From an archaeon UBA583 (GTDB lineage: Archaea; Nanobdellota; Nanobdellia; Woesearchaeales; UBA583), in assembly GCA_002506365.1 (NCBI GenBank), contig DAXK01000024.1, forward strand, positions 42,205 through 106,204: a stretch of DNA of 64,000 nucleotides, in the 5' to 3' direction. The notes beneath the pieces were generated by a model that had not been told where the DNA came from, made no database searches, and was given only the letters and a program-made list of their open reading frames with translations. Position numbers and translations under genes: made by a program. Each line of letters opens with the position of its first letter. Position 1 is the stretch's first letter. Below, piece after piece: positions 52,043-61,038 of the stretch.

Positions 52043-52351
52043 TCAATCTACAGTAAATAAAACTGAATCATGCTCAACATCCCACAATCCAATCCTAGCA
52101 CCAGCATCAAGCCAACCATGCGCATAATTTAAACTCGCAAAAGCATTAATATAATCATTATTATCTCTAAAATGTTGAGCATCACCAAAATAACTCTCAG
52201 CCATCAATAAATAATCTTTAGCCATCTTATCCAAATGAGTTTTATCAGGGCAACATAATTTTAATTTTTTTAAAGCTCTCCCAGTCACATCAAAATACTT
52301 ATCTAATTTCTCATCAGAAATCAGATTTTGTAAAGGTTTATCACTTGTCAT
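52043..52351 (-). CDS. DUF357-family archaeal protein
   Basis: 102 residues. LDKYFDVTGRALKKLKL followed by AKDYLLMAESYFGDAQHFRD and FASLNYAHGWLDAGARIGLW is the DUF357 helical-bundle pattern seen in archaea. It starts 15 bp after the stop of the aIF2-beta gene, so the two share a transcript. The role is unknown; linkage to translation is from position only. Confidence 0.85.
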   Translation of the reverse strand: MTSDKPLQNLISDEKLDKYFDVTGRALKKLKLCCPDKTHLDKMAKDYLLMAESYFGDAQHFRDNNDYINAFASLNYAHGWLDAGARIGLWDVEHDSVLFTVD

Positions 52352-52366
52352 TTTAAATTCTCAAAT

Positions 52367-52777
52367 TTATAATCTAGGAATACTAGCTTCATGACCACAA
52401 GCATTACACTTTAAACTAATTCCATTATTAGCAAAAACAGTATCAGGACTTTGACAATGTGAACACTTCACAAATTGTTCAAAATACTTATTAACTGATT
52501 TATTTAAACCTTCAGGTTGAAATCTAGAATGTAAAATTAAATCTCCTCTATTCCCAACTTCTCCTCTCACTCCTAAATCCTTTAACATAAACTTTGAAAA
52601 ATGATCTGTTTCTCTTTCAATATGCTTAGCAATCGCTGTGAAATTTGTAATAATAGTTCTTGACTTAATCAGCTTACCTTTAACAGCAGGCACTTCAAAT
52701 CTTTCCTTTTTGTATAAAACTTCTGGTAATTCAGCATAAGCTTTATCTAATAAAATTTCATATTCTTTAATATCCAT
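52367..52777 (-). CDS. aif2b: Translation initiation factor aIF2 subunit beta
   Basis: 136 residues, typical of the archaeal beta subunit. N-terminal helix, a central alpha/beta domain (SRTIITNFTAIAKHIERETD; FMLKDLGVRGEVGNRGDLIL) and a C-terminal zinc ribbon with Cys105, Cys108, Cys124 and Cys127. With aIF2-alpha and gamma it delivers Met-tRNAi to the ribosome. The start is leaderless, using the TATA box shared with gltX. Confidence 0.95.
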   Translation of the reverse strand: MDIKEYEILLDKAYAELPEVLYKKERFEVPAVKGKLIKSRTIITNFTAIAKHIERETDHFSKFMLKDLGVRGEVGNRGDLILHSRFQPEGLNKSVNKYFEQFVKCSHCQSPDTVFANNGISLKCNACGHEASIPRL

Positions 52778-52798
52778 AATTAAAACACTATAATTATC

Positions 52799-52806
52799 TT
52801 TATAAA
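52799..52806. promoter_or_regulatory. Shared bidirectional TATA box (aIF2-beta / gltX)
   Basis: TTTATAAA is itself palindromic. Its centre is exactly 25.5 bp from both the aIF2-beta ATG (52777) and the gltX ATG (52828). Only 50 bp separate the genes, and no other TATA box is visible. Confidence 0.65.
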
Positions 52807-52827
52807 CATTCCCAAACTATAATATTT

Positions 52828-54576
52828 ATGACAGTAGATGAAACAAAATTCAATGAATTTGTAGAACTAAAAGCCTTAGAAGTTGCTATCGCAAACAACG
52901 GACAAGCAAACCCTAAAGCAATTTTAGGAAGATGTTTCCCAGTATTTCCTGAGATTAAACAAGATATTCCAAAATATTCTAAAATAATTGCTGAAATCAC
53001 AGCAAAAGTAAATCTATTAAAACAAGATGCTCAAAAAGCAAAAATATTAGAATTAAACCCTGAATTTTCAGAAAAAAAAGAAAAAAAAGTAATGCCAAAA
53101 ACTGATGGATTACCTGTAATGGATATCAAAGAAGGTGAAACTGTAACAGTAAGATTTCCTCCAGCACCTTCCGGACACCTACACTTAGGACACTTATTTG
53201 GAGTTGTTGCAAATTACGAATTTAAGAAAAAATATAATGGGAAAATGATTTTAAGATTTGAAGATACAAATCCTGAAAACATCGATTTATCAAACTATGA
53301 AAAAATTATTGATGATGTGAAATGGATTTGTGATGGAGATATTGATGAAATTTGTTACCAATCCGACAGATTACCAACTTACCACAAATACTTAAGAGAA
53401 TTAGTAGAATTAGGAAAAGCATTTGTATGTGAATGTGAATCAGAAGTATTCAAAAATTATACTGACGCAAGTGAACCTTGTCCACACAGAAATATTGAAC
53501 ACAATAAACAAATGGAAATGTTTGAAAAATTCATGGATGGTGGATATGAGGCTGGAACTGTTGTAGTTAGAGCAATGGCAGACTTACAAAATAAAAATCC
53601 AGCATTAAGAACATTCCCACTTGCAAGAATCATTGAAGGAAATCACGCAAGAATTGGAAACAAACACAGAGTTTGGCCAAATTATAATATGGCAGTAGCT
53701 GTTGATGATTCTTTAATGAATATGACTCACGTAATTCGTGGAAAAGATTTAGAAATTGGAGAATTCAGACAAGAAATGTTAATGACCGCTCTAGGATTAC
53801 ACAAACCACAATATTTCCATTATGGTAGAATGAAATTTACTGACATGGACTTATCAAAATCAAGATTAACTGAAAAAATTGAATCAGGAGAATTTGAAGG
53901 TTGGGACGACCCTAGAATTCCATCAATTTTATCTCACAAAAAAAGAGGATATAGAGCTCAAGCATTTAGAAAATTCATTTTACAATTAGGAATTTCAAAA
54001 AGAGACTCAAAAATTACAAAAGATGAATACTACAAAGGTTTAGACTTTTTTAATAAACAAATTATTGAAATTGATTCAAATAGATATTTTTCAATTATTG
54101 AACCAAAACAAGTTGAAATTGAAAACATCACAGAAATTCCATTCGAAGAATTTACTATCCAAAAGCATCCAGAAAACCCTGCTAAAGGTTTAAGACATAT
54201 TAAAACAATTAAAAACTATTTAATTGAAAATGGTGATTTCCAAAGATTACAAGTTGGAACAAAAATGAGATTAATGCATTTTGCAAACTTTGAAATTACA
54301 GCAAAAGATGAAGATAAAGTAACTTTAAAATATTTATCAAAAGATTATGATAAAAATATGGGGATTAAAGCAAACATTCACTTTGTATCAACTAATGAAT
54401 CTGAAACAGAAAATGTAACAATCATTGATAATAATAATAATCACATTCCAGCAGTTGCTGAAAAAATGGATAAATATAAAATTGATGATTCAATCCAATT
54501 TGAAAGATACGGATTTTTAAGATTAGATAGATTAGATGAAAACGGAGATAAGGTTTTCTACTTTACACACAAATAA
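52828..54576 (+). CDS. gltX: Glutamyl-tRNA synthetase, archaeal type
   Basis: 582 residues. Class I motifs: HLHLGH (117-122) and the KMSKS variant DLSKSRL (about 347-353). N-terminal 100 residues are the archaeal extension. The C-terminal half has the beta-barrel anticodon-binding domain of the GlnRS/archaeal GluRS type rather than the bacterial helical cage. If no GlnRS exists, the enzyme is non-discriminating and charges tRNA-Gln as well. It is leaderless and divergent from aIF2-beta. A long hairpin overlaps the stop. Confidence 0.95.
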   Translation: MTVDETKFNEFVELKALEVAIANNGQANPKAILGRCFPVFPEIKQDIPKYSKIIAEITAKVNLLKQDAQKAKILELNPEFSEKKEKKVMPKTDGLPVMDIKEGETVTVRFPPAPSGHLHLGHLFGVVANYEFKKKYNGKMILRFEDTNPENIDLSNYEKIIDDVKWICDGDIDEICYQSDRLPTYHKYLRELVELGKAFVCECESEVFKNYTDASEPCPHRNIEHNKQMEMFEKFMDGGYEAGTVVVRAMADLQNKNPALRTFPLARIIEGNHARIGNKHRVWPNYNMAVAVDDSLMNMTHVIRGKDLEIGEFRQEMLMTALGLHKPQYFHYGRMKFTDMDLSKSRLTEKIESGEFEGWDDPRIPSILSHKKRGYRAQAFRKFILQLGISKRDSKITKDEYYKGLDFFNKQIIEIDSNRYFSIIEPKQVEIENITEIPFEEFTIQKHPENPAKGLRHIKTIKNYLIENGDFQRLQVGTKMRLMHFANFEITAKDEDKVTLKYLSKDYDKNMGIKANIHFVSTNESETENVTIIDNNNNHIPAVAEKMDKYKIDDSIQFERYGFLRLDRLDENGDKVFYFTHK

Positions 54577-54606
54577 ATAGTTTTGAATTTTAAATTCAAA
54601 CTATTT
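54575..54606. terminator. Hairpin overlapping the gltX stop codon
   Basis: AAATAGTTT-GAATTT pairs with AAATTC-AAACTATTT, 15 pairs with one bulged T. The left arm starts inside the TAA at 54574-54576. It is followed by a T-run. Confidence 0.5.
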
Positions 54607-54662
54607 TAATAACTTACTTCTAAAAAACAATAATATATAAAATATATCACATTAACTCTATT

Positions 54663-55238
54663 ATGAACAATTTTGAACTACCTCTAGACTGGAAACAAAA
54701 AGCTACTTATTTAACAAAAGGAGGAAGAAGAAATATCTATATTCTAGATAACTATGTAATAAAAGAAAATTATTCTACAAAAACAAGACACAAAAAAAAA
54801 GATAATTTAGAAATTGAATTCTATAATCAAATCATACAAAAAATTTCTCCACAATTTCACGAAAATTTTTGTAAAATTTACTACAAAAAAGATAATATCA
54901 CAGTCCAAGAATTAATCAAAAACTACGACAACACAATTTCAAAAAACTTTGAACAAATTCAAAATCCAAAAATAAAAATTGATGTTTTAAACCAATTTGA
55001 AAGATTAATAGAAAAATTAATTGAACAAGAAATATTTTTCTTTGACATAATACCAAAAAATATAATTGTAAAAGAAATCTCAAAAAATAAATTCATCCCA
55101 ATCATATTTGACTATAAAAATATAAATAGAACCTACGCTCTCCAACCATCAACATACACAAAAACTGGAAAAATTAATAAAATAATTAAAAGACTAAACA
55201 AACTAAGACTAGAAAATTCTTACAAAAATTATATATAA
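54663..55238 (+). CDS. YrbL/RIO-like kinase-fold protein
   Basis: 191 residues. YVIKENYSTKTRHKKKDNLE has an N-lobe lysine, NITVQELIKNYDN resembles the hinge strand of YrbL-type kinases, and FFFDIIPKNIIVKE supplies the Asp/Asn catalytic loop (HxDxxxxN-like), with IIFDYKNI as the metal-binding DFG-like Asp. The family is small and its substrates are unknown. TATATAAA is about 25 bp upstream. Confidence 0.55.
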   Translation: MNNFELPLDWKQKATYLTKGGRRNIYILDNYVIKENYSTKTRHKKKDNLEIEFYNQIIQKISPQFHENFCKIYYKKDNITVQELIKNYDNTISKNFEQIQNPKIKIDVLNQFERLIEKLIEQEIFFFDIIPKNIIVKEISKNKFIPIIFDYKNINRTYALQPSTYTKTGKINKIIKRLNKLRLENSYKNYI

Positions 55239-55311
55239 TTATATTGTTCCTTTAACTATTTTTTAATTATAATTAAACTTATTATATAAACTAAAATTAT
55301 TATAAATTAAT

Positions 55312-55767
55312 ATGGAATCTAAAACTAACCTAATTATATCAACAATATTATTAATATTAGGTATTACAATAACAATAATAAATAACTCTCAACCAGCTGA
55401 AAATATAGAAAATAACAATCAAATACTAACTTCTATAAACCTAACAAATAACTTAAACTCAATTTCATTAAACGAATGGAAAAATCTATATGACAACGAT
55501 AAATCATACCAAATAATCGATGTAAGAACTCAAAAAGAATACGACAACCAAAAGATTCCAAACTCAAAACTAATTGACTTTTACAATAAAAACTTTAAAC
55601 AAGAATTAAATAAACTAGATAAAAATAAAAAATACTTAATACATTGCAGAAGTGGGTCTAGAAGTTCAAAAACATTACAAATAATGAAAGAACTAAAATT
55701 TACAAATGTTCAAAACTTAATTGGTGGAATTAACGCATGGAACTCTGCTGGATACATAACAAACTAA
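55312..55767 (+). CDS. Membrane-anchored single-domain rhodanese
   Basis: 151 residues. An N-terminal helix (5-25) anchors the protein, probably with the domain outside. The rhodanese domain has IIDVRTQKEY (68-77) and active-site Cys112 in HCRSGSRS, and closes with NLIGGINAWNSAGY. These enzymes carry sulfane sulfur as a cysteine persulfide. TATATAAA about 27 bp upstream supports the start. Confidence 0.92.
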   Translation: MESKTNLIISTILLILGITITIINNSQPAENIENNNQILTSINLTNNLNSISLNEWKNLYDNDKSYQIIDVRTQKEYDNQKIPNSKLIDFYNKNFKQELNKLDKNKKYLIHCRSGSRSSKTLQIMKELKFTNVQNLIGGINAWNSAGYITN

Positions 55768-55790
55768 AAACTAAAAATAAAATAAAAAAA

Positions 55791-56504
55791 TTACTTTTTC
55801 TTTTTATTCTTTAAAGAATCTTTTCCATCAGTCATATCTTGCTTTAAAGACTCCAAATCATCCTCTTCATCCTCATCCACAAATAACCAATTAATCGCTT
55901 TTTTAAATCTTGAAGGTTTCTTTTCCTCCTCCTTATACTCAACTTCCTCAATTAAAGTTTTTTGATTAGAACTTAAAATTTTCTCATCATTCTCTAAAAT
56001 CTCCTCAGACTTTGAAGATTTTTTCTCTAAAGAAACTTTCTTTTCAACTTTCTTTAATCCCTTAGTCATATTATCAAAAGCAGTTGCAATCTCCTCAGAC
56101 ATCTCAAGTCTTAACTCAGCAATCTCCAAAGTAATTTTAGTATTAATTAATTCTTGAAAATCAGTTAATTTAGAATTAATAAAAGTTACACTCTCCTCAT
56201 TTGATGAACTTTTTTGAAAATCCTCATCTAAATCTTCTTTTAAATCCTTTAACTCTGACTTAATTTCCTTATTATCATTAGCATTCTCAACAACATTCTT
56301 TGATAAAGTTGAAACTAATTTTTTAATAGAGTTTAATTCAACCTCTAAATTTTTAACAGTATCAACTAAACTCTCATCAGACTTTGAAGAACCATCTCTA
56401 ACACTTTGAGCAACTTGCATTTGTAACTTTGCAACACTATCTCCCAAAACATTCATTTCACTTTTTACTTTTGAAAAAGCAGATTTTAATTTTCTCTCAT
56501 CCAT
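55791..56504 (-). CDS. Coiled-coil protein with acidic C-terminus
   Basis: 237 residues from ATG 56504 (MDERKLKSAFSKVKSEMNVL). An in-frame ATG at 56600 would add 32 hydrophobic residues encoded by the promoter region, and TTTATAAA (56530-56537) lies 29.5 bp before 56504, so that extension is rejected. Almost the whole protein is predicted coiled coil (about 1-175), then a Lys/Glu linker, a short KAINWLFVDEDEEDDLESLK block and a basic end. A scaffold or structural role is possible; no family recognised. Confidence 0.65.
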   Translation of the reverse strand: MDERKLKSAFSKVKSEMNVLGDSVAKLQMQVAQSVRDGSSKSDESLVDTVKNLEVELNSIKKLVSTLSKNVVENANDNKEIKSELKDLKEDLDEDFQKSSSNEESVTFINSKLTDFQELINTKITLEIAELRLEMSEEIATAFDNMTKGLKKVEKKVSLEKKSSKSEEILENDEKILSSNQKTLIEEVEYKEEEKKPSRFKKAINWLFVDEDEEDDLESLKQDMTDGKDSLKNKKKK

Positions 56505-56592
56505 ATATAACAAAATATAAAAATTAACTTTTATAAATATTATGTGTTTTATCACTAAACAATAAGAAAAAATAAAGATAATTAAAATAAAT

Positions 56593-56985
56593 TTAATCAA
56601 GATTATATAACGCTGAAGTATTTAATGCAATATAATCAAACTCTTGCTTTGAATTTAACTCACTTTGAGACTTTTCACAATTATAATTCTCACACGCCAA
56701 AGGTCTTGAATCATAAATACTACACAACCCATTTTCACCAAAATTTGGACATACATCCATAGAACCAAAAGAAAACTTTTTTGTAACAAACTCATTAGTT
56801 TCAGGATGTCTTTTACAACAAATATTAATCCTAGTCTCAAGCTTACAACTTGAACAATTTTTAGAACCAAGCTCAGATAAATCTACATCAACAGAAAATA
56901 AATTTTCCAAAACTTCTAACTCATCTGGATTCTCCATACCAAATTGTGCATACAACTTATTCAAATCAGCATTGTTACTACTCAT
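56593..56985 (-). CDS. YkgJ-family metal-chelating cysteine-cluster protein
   Basis: 130 residues from ATG 56985 (MSSNNADLNKLYAQFGMENP). TTTATAAA (57008-57015) is centred 26.5 bp upstream, which favours this start over ATG 57018. Cysteines follow the YkgJ pattern: CSSCKLETRINICC, then MDVCPNFGENGLCSIYDSRP and LACENYNC. The family is described as zinc- or iron-chelating; members bind an Fe-S or metal site, with unclear roles. It is divergent from tyrS. Confidence 0.85.
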   Translation of the reverse strand: MSSNNADLNKLYAQFGMENPDELEVLENLFSVDVDLSELGSKNCSSCKLETRINICCKRHPETNEFVTKKFSFGSMDVCPNFGENGLCSIYDSRPLACENYNCEKSQSELNSKQEFDYIALNTSALYNLD

Positions 56986-57064
56986 AGTATAAACAATCAC
57001 AAATTTATTTATAAACATATCCCAAATCCAATATATTTATAAAAATCAACAAATATAAGTAATT

Positions 57065-58153
57065 ATGACAAAAACAATTGATGAAAAAATTGAAATTATT
57101 AACCAAGTTGGAGAAGAAGTAATTAATGATGAAGATTTAAGAAAACTTCTAACAAATAAAAAAGAACAAATTATCGCTTATGATGGTTTTGAACCTAGTG
57201 GACAAATCCACATTGCTCAAGGTCTACTAAAATCAATTAATGTAAACAAATTAACATCTTGCGGAATCAAATATAAAATGTTTATTGCTGATTACTTTGC
57301 AATGCTTAACAACAAATACGGTGGAGACTTAGAAAAAATTCAAACAGCAGGAAAATACTTTGTAGAAGTTTGGAAATCAACTGGAATGGACTTAGACAAT
57401 GTAGAATTTGTATGGGCAAAAGAATTCTACGAATCACACCCAGAATACTGGGAAACAGTATTAAAATTATCAATGAACGCAACAGTTTCAAGAGTTTTAA
57501 AATGTGGGCAAGTAATGGGAAGAGAAGAATCAACTTCCAATCCAGCAGCTCAAATTATGTATCCAATTATGCAAGCAGCAGACATTATTCACCTAGGAGC
57601 TGACATTGCGCAACTAGGTTTAGATCAAAGAAAAGTAAATATGTTAGCAAGAGACATTTTTCCAAAAATTGGAAAAAGAAAACCAGTATGTGTTCACCAC
57701 CACATGTTAATGGGACTACAATACAAAGTTGAAGAAGGAATGTCAGAAACTGATAGAAAAATTGCTATGAAAATGAGTAAATCAAAACCAGAAACTGCAA
57801 TTTTTATGACAGACTCAGCTAAAGATGTAAGCAAAAAATTCAACAAAGCAACAAGTATTGACGGAGACCCAACAGACAACCCAGTTTTAGAATATTTCAA
57901 ACACATTATTTTTGAAAAATATGACACAGTTGAATTTGACAGACCTGAAAAATATGGTGGATTCTATAAAGCAGAAACATATGAGCAATTAGTTGAAGAC
58001 TTTACATCTCAAACATTTAAATCAGGAGATTTAAAACAAATGGCAGCTAAATATATTAACGAACTATTAGAACCTACAAGAAAACACTTTGAAGAAAATA
58101 AACAAGCTAAAGAATTATTAGAAAAAGTTAAAGCATTTAATGTTACAAGATAA
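57065..58153 (+). CDS. tyrS: Tyrosyl-tRNA synthetase, archaeal/eukaryotic type
   Basis: 362 residues. YDGFEPSGQIHIAQG (about 39-53) is the archaeal TyrRS nucleotide-binding block with HIAQ in place of HIGH. MKMSKSKPETAI (about 235-246) is the KMSKS loop. AQLGLDQRKVNMLARD is the tyrosine/tRNA-facing helix. It charges tRNA-Tyr. TTTATAAA centred 25.5 bp upstream supports a leaderless start. The stop codon is within a hairpin. Confidence 0.95.
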   Translation: MTKTIDEKIEIINQVGEEVINDEDLRKLLTNKKEQIIAYDGFEPSGQIHIAQGLLKSINVNKLTSCGIKYKMFIADYFAMLNNKYGGDLEKIQTAGKYFVEVWKSTGMDLDNVEFVWAKEFYESHPEYWETVLKLSMNATVSRVLKCGQVMGREESTSNPAAQIMYPIMQAADIIHLGADIAQLGLDQRKVNMLARDIFPKIGKRKPVCVHHHMLMGLQYKVEEGMSETDRKIAMKMSKSKPETAIFMTDSAKDVSKKFNKATSIDGDPTDNPVLEYFKHIIFEKYDTVEFDRPEKYGGFYKAETYEQLVEDFTSQTFKSGDLKQMAAKYINELLEPTRKHFEENKQAKELLEKVKAFNVTR

Positions 58154-58172
58154 ATTTAATTTAATTTATCTT
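58147..58172. terminator. Hairpin overlapping the tyrS stop codon
   Basis: AAGATAAATT / AATTTATCTT, 10-bp perfect arms, containing the TAA at 58151-58153. Confidence 0.5.
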
Positions 58173-58210
58173 ATTTACTTTTATCCAATTAATAATTTAA
58201 ATAATTATTG

Positions 58211-59329
58211 CTAAATTTTAAACATAAAATTTCTAACTGTTAAATTTTTAGAAATTTCACTTTCAACACTATTTAATTTTCTACCCTTACTAACCTTAGT
58301 TAAAATTAATATTTTCCCATCAAACTCAAAACTAACATTTACATCATACGCAAACTCATAAGCACCACAAACAATCATCGCCACATTTCTCTTTAATAAA
58401 AATAAATCATCTTTAGAATAAAATCTCCCAAAATGAGTGTCAAAATCTGAACTCATCTCAAAAATTCCATTTTTTAAATTAATAACATTAAATTTTCCTA
58501 AAGCCGCCGCACCAAAATTCATTAAAATTTTATTCATAATAACATTTGGACTTGAAGATATTTTTTTAGAATTAAATTTTACTAAAATTCCTCCCTCCAT
58601 TTTAGCTAAATTATCTCTAAACTCCATATCTCCTTTAATTAAATCTAACAAATAATCAATTCCAAAAAACCAAGGCATACAAACAGCATAAATATGTCCC
58701 AAAGCAAAAGTTCCATTTTCATTTGGACCTATTTTTTTTGAAAAAATAAAAGATTTTAACCAATTTGAAATTGTAAATTTTTTCTTTTCAGAAAAATACT
58801 TTCTATCATTTTTAAAAATATAATCTTCATCAGAAATAAAACATTCCAAAGATAAACTAGCACCATTCACACTAAACTTTGAACTTACTTTTTTTCCATA
58901 TAAACAACTTAAAAAGTTTTCAACAAATCCTGCTAAAATTTCTTCAATCAAAAAATCACAAGATTCATTAAAAAATTTTTTATACAAATTCCCCATATGA
59001 CACCTATTCAAATTAATAACTAATTTATTTAAATTCACATTACCAACTAGATTTAACTTTCCAAATCCAAAAGAATTTATGATATCTAAAAAGTCAATCA
59101 ACATCAATTTTTTATGTTTATAATTATATTTTTTTTCTAAAAAATCATAAATTAATTTTGAATCAGTTTCTGAATATTTTTTAAATTTTTTAATTAACTC
59201 TTCACCTGATTTATTTTGTGAATTATGATAAATACCATATAAAAAATAATTAACAGGAGATAGAAAAATTCTAAGCTCCCCAAAATAGGCAATTCCATCT
59301 CCAAACTTAAAATCAAATTTAGTATTCAT
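58211..59329 (-). CDS. V4R-like ligand-binding protein, paralogue of 61025-62140
   Basis: 372 residues. It shares blocks along its length with the 61025-62140 protein: SPVNYFL/CPMNYFL, NSFGFGKLNL/NSFGFGELNL, IEEILAGFVENFLSCLYGKK/IEEIFSGFLENFLSCVFKKN, DEDYIF/DEDYVL, and a HFGRFYSKDD/LFYSKFYTDK region. The block from FGFGKLNL to FSV resembles the V4R small-molecule-binding fold (GxGxLxL, helix, GxxEnxLs.xxgkkV), without its usual cysteines. A second similar unit may lie at the C-terminus (CGAYEFAYDVNVSFEFDG). No enzyme motif. Family membership is inference from pattern. Confidence 0.5.
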   Translation of the reverse strand: MNTKFDFKFGDGIAYFGELRIFLSPVNYFLYGIYHNSQNKSGEELIKKFKKYSETDSKLIYDFLEKKYNYKHKKLMLIDFLDIINSFGFGKLNLVGNVNLNKLVINLNRCHMGNLYKKFFNESCDFLIEEILAGFVENFLSCLYGKKVSSKFSVNGASLSLECFISDEDYIFKNDRKYFSEKKKFTISNWLKSFIFSKKIGPNENGTFALGHIYAVCMPWFFGIDYLLDLIKGDMEFRDNLAKMEGGILVKFNSKKISSSPNVIMNKILMNFGAAALGKFNVINLKNGIFEMSSDFDTHFGRFYSKDDLFLLKRNVAMIVCGAYEFAYDVNVSFEFDGKILILTKVSKGRKLNSVESEISKNLTVRNFMFKI

Positions 59330-59648
59330 TTTACTAAAATATAAGTTATTAAATTTTCAAATTAAGATAAATATTAAATTAATTCCAAAAATAATCCCTT
59401 TCTAATGATATACTATAGTTTTACTTATTTATATATTTACCTAAGTAAATATTAAAATTAAAATGAATATAAAATTATATTGTTACATACATAATAAAAT
59501 AAAATTAAAGATATTTAAATAATATTAAATTAAAAATAGACAAAAAATTGATTTTTTGGATAAAAAAGTAAGTTAAAATACATAAAATTATAAATTAAAT
59601 AAAAAAATAATCAGATTTCAATAAGAAAATTCAAATCCATAAATACTT
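59330..59648. promoter_or_regulatory. 319-bp gap with two palindromes upstream of the AHL-synthase-like gene
   Basis: Contains ATATTTAC-CTAA-GTAAATAT (59433-59452) and CAAAAAAT-TG-ATTTTTTG (59541-59558), both perfect 8-bp inverted repeats. TATA-like TTATAAATT occurs at about 59588. They are candidate operators for the divergent genes on both sides; the region also has chance AT palindromes. No small gene seen. Confidence 0.35.
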
Positions 59649-60368
59649 ATGGAAAACATAACATATCCAAATATAAATTTAGAAAAATTAATCTTAACTT
59701 CACCAGACTCAAATCAACAAATATTAAAATTTGATAAATTAAATCTAATCATAGATGAATATTTAGAAAATTTAAATAAATTAAATTTAAATTTTAACCC
59801 CTCACCAAATATTAAAATTGTTTCTACTAAACTTGAATTTTTAGAAATGACTCAACTTCGAAGTAAAGTATTCTCACCAATTAATGGATTTAATTTAGAA
59901 TTCCCAGAAATGTTAAAAGGTCTCCAATATGACTTATTTGATACACAATCTATTAACTTAATTCACAAAACAGAGAATAAAATTGATGGGACAATTAGAA
60001 TCCTACTAGACTCTAAACTAGGACTACAAACTCAAAAACAATTCCCTAAAGAAATATCAAATTTAAGAAAAAACTCTAATTTAGCCGAACTTACAAGACT
60101 TGCAATTGACCCTAACTCTCAAGGTGGAACAATTTTAAAACAACTATACCAAAACACCTCCCAAATAAAAGAAATCACAAATACTGATAACTACATTGGA
60201 TGTATGACACAACAACTATACCATAAAGTGTATGAAAAATTTGGAATGCAAATTGAAAAAACAATCCCTAGCTATGGTAAATTAAATTACCCTTGTTACA
60301 TAACTTCATGGACTAAAGATGACTACACTAAATTTTATAAAACAAAAATACTAGGAGAAAAAAACTAA
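59649..60368 (+). CDS. AHL-synthase-like / FeeM-like N-acyltransferase
   Basis: 239 residues. The pattern fits the acyl-homoserine-lactone synthase-like GNAT group: LRSKVF (about 76-81, Arg before VF), YDLFD (about 98-102, acidic pocket), a strand-turn DGTIRILLD (about 117-125), a hydrophobic LP-like FPKE, and LAELTRLAIDP (ExxRLA block, about 150). This group includes LuxI, FeeM and exosortase-associated acyltransferases. The substrate cannot be told. It overlaps nothing, but the next gene starts one base after its stop, so a two-gene operon with a methyltransferase is likely. Confidence 0.55.
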   Translation: MENITYPNINLEKLILTSPDSNQQILKFDKLNLIIDEYLENLNKLNLNFNPSPNIKIVSTKLEFLEMTQLRSKVFSPINGFNLEFPEMLKGLQYDLFDTQSINLIHKTENKIDGTIRILLDSKLGLQTQKQFPKEISNLRKNSNLAELTRLAIDPNSQGGTILKQLYQNTSQIKEITNTDNYIGCMTQQLYHKVYEKFGMQIEKTIPSYGKLNYPCYITSWTKDDYTKFYKTKILGEKN

Positions 60369-60369
60369 A

Positions 60370-61038
60370 ATGGAAAATCAAATTGTAAATGATAACTTTT
60401 GGAGTGAATATGCAAGAATGTATAATAAATTTACACCATCATTTCAAAAAAAATTACTCGAAAATATTTCTCAATATGGATTTGGAACTGTTGGAGATTT
60501 CGGATGTGGAGTTGGAAAACTTCACAAACATTTAGCAAACCAAAATAACTCTAAATTAATACACGCAATAGATTCAAATAAACAAATGTTAGACCTAGCA
60601 TCAAAAAATAAACCTCAAAATATTGACACAATATACTCTCAATTAGAATTAAATGATTTTAATAGTAATCAAATATTACCTAAATACGACTCAATATATT
60701 TAATAAATGTATTATATGCAAATAAAAACCCTATTGAAATTCTAAAACAAATAACACCAAAACTAAATCAAAATGGAAACTTAATAATTGTAGATATGAA
60801 AAGAAAAACTAACCTAGAACAATTATTTCAAGTTTTAGATGATGAATATACTGGAGATAAAGACCTAGAAAATTACTACCATTCAAATCAAATTCTTTCC
60901 CAAAACTCAACCCCACACGCATATTCAATAAATGAATTAGAAAGTATAATTTCATTAATGGGAAACTTTCAAACATTAGAAAAAAATGAAACCCATTTTT
61001 TAAATAATGCGAATTGTTTAATAGTTAAGAAAAATTAG
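60370..61038 (+). CDS. Class I SAM-dependent small-molecule methyltransferase
   Basis: 222 residues. FWSEYARMYNKFTPSF start, motif I VGDFGCGVGKLHKHLA (about 36-51), acidic IHAIDSNKQML, motif IV YDSIYLINVLYA, and NGNLIIVDMKRK. It belongs to the ubiquinone/menaquinone-type and small-molecule methyltransferases. It begins one base after the AHL-synthase-like gene ends. The 3' end overlaps the convergent gene by 14 bp, with the palindrome AACTAAAATTTTAGTT nearby. It may methylate the product of its partner; that is inference. Confidence 0.78.
   Translation: MENQIVNDNFWSEYARMYNKFTPSFQKKLLENISQYGFGTVGDFGCGVGKLHKHLANQNNSKLIHAIDSNKQMLDLASKNKPQNIDTIYSQLELNDFNSNQILPKYDSIYLINVLYANKNPIEILKQITPKLNQNGNLIIVDMKRKTNLEQLFQVLDDEYTGDKDLENYYHSNQILSQNSTPHAYSINELESIISLMGNFQTLEKNETHFLNNANCLIVKKN

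Noticed and set aside
56505..56600. N-terminal hydrophobic extension of the coiled-coil protein
   Set aside because: The extension is translated from promoter DNA containing TTTATAAA at 56530-56537; the start at 56504 fits the promoter spacing.
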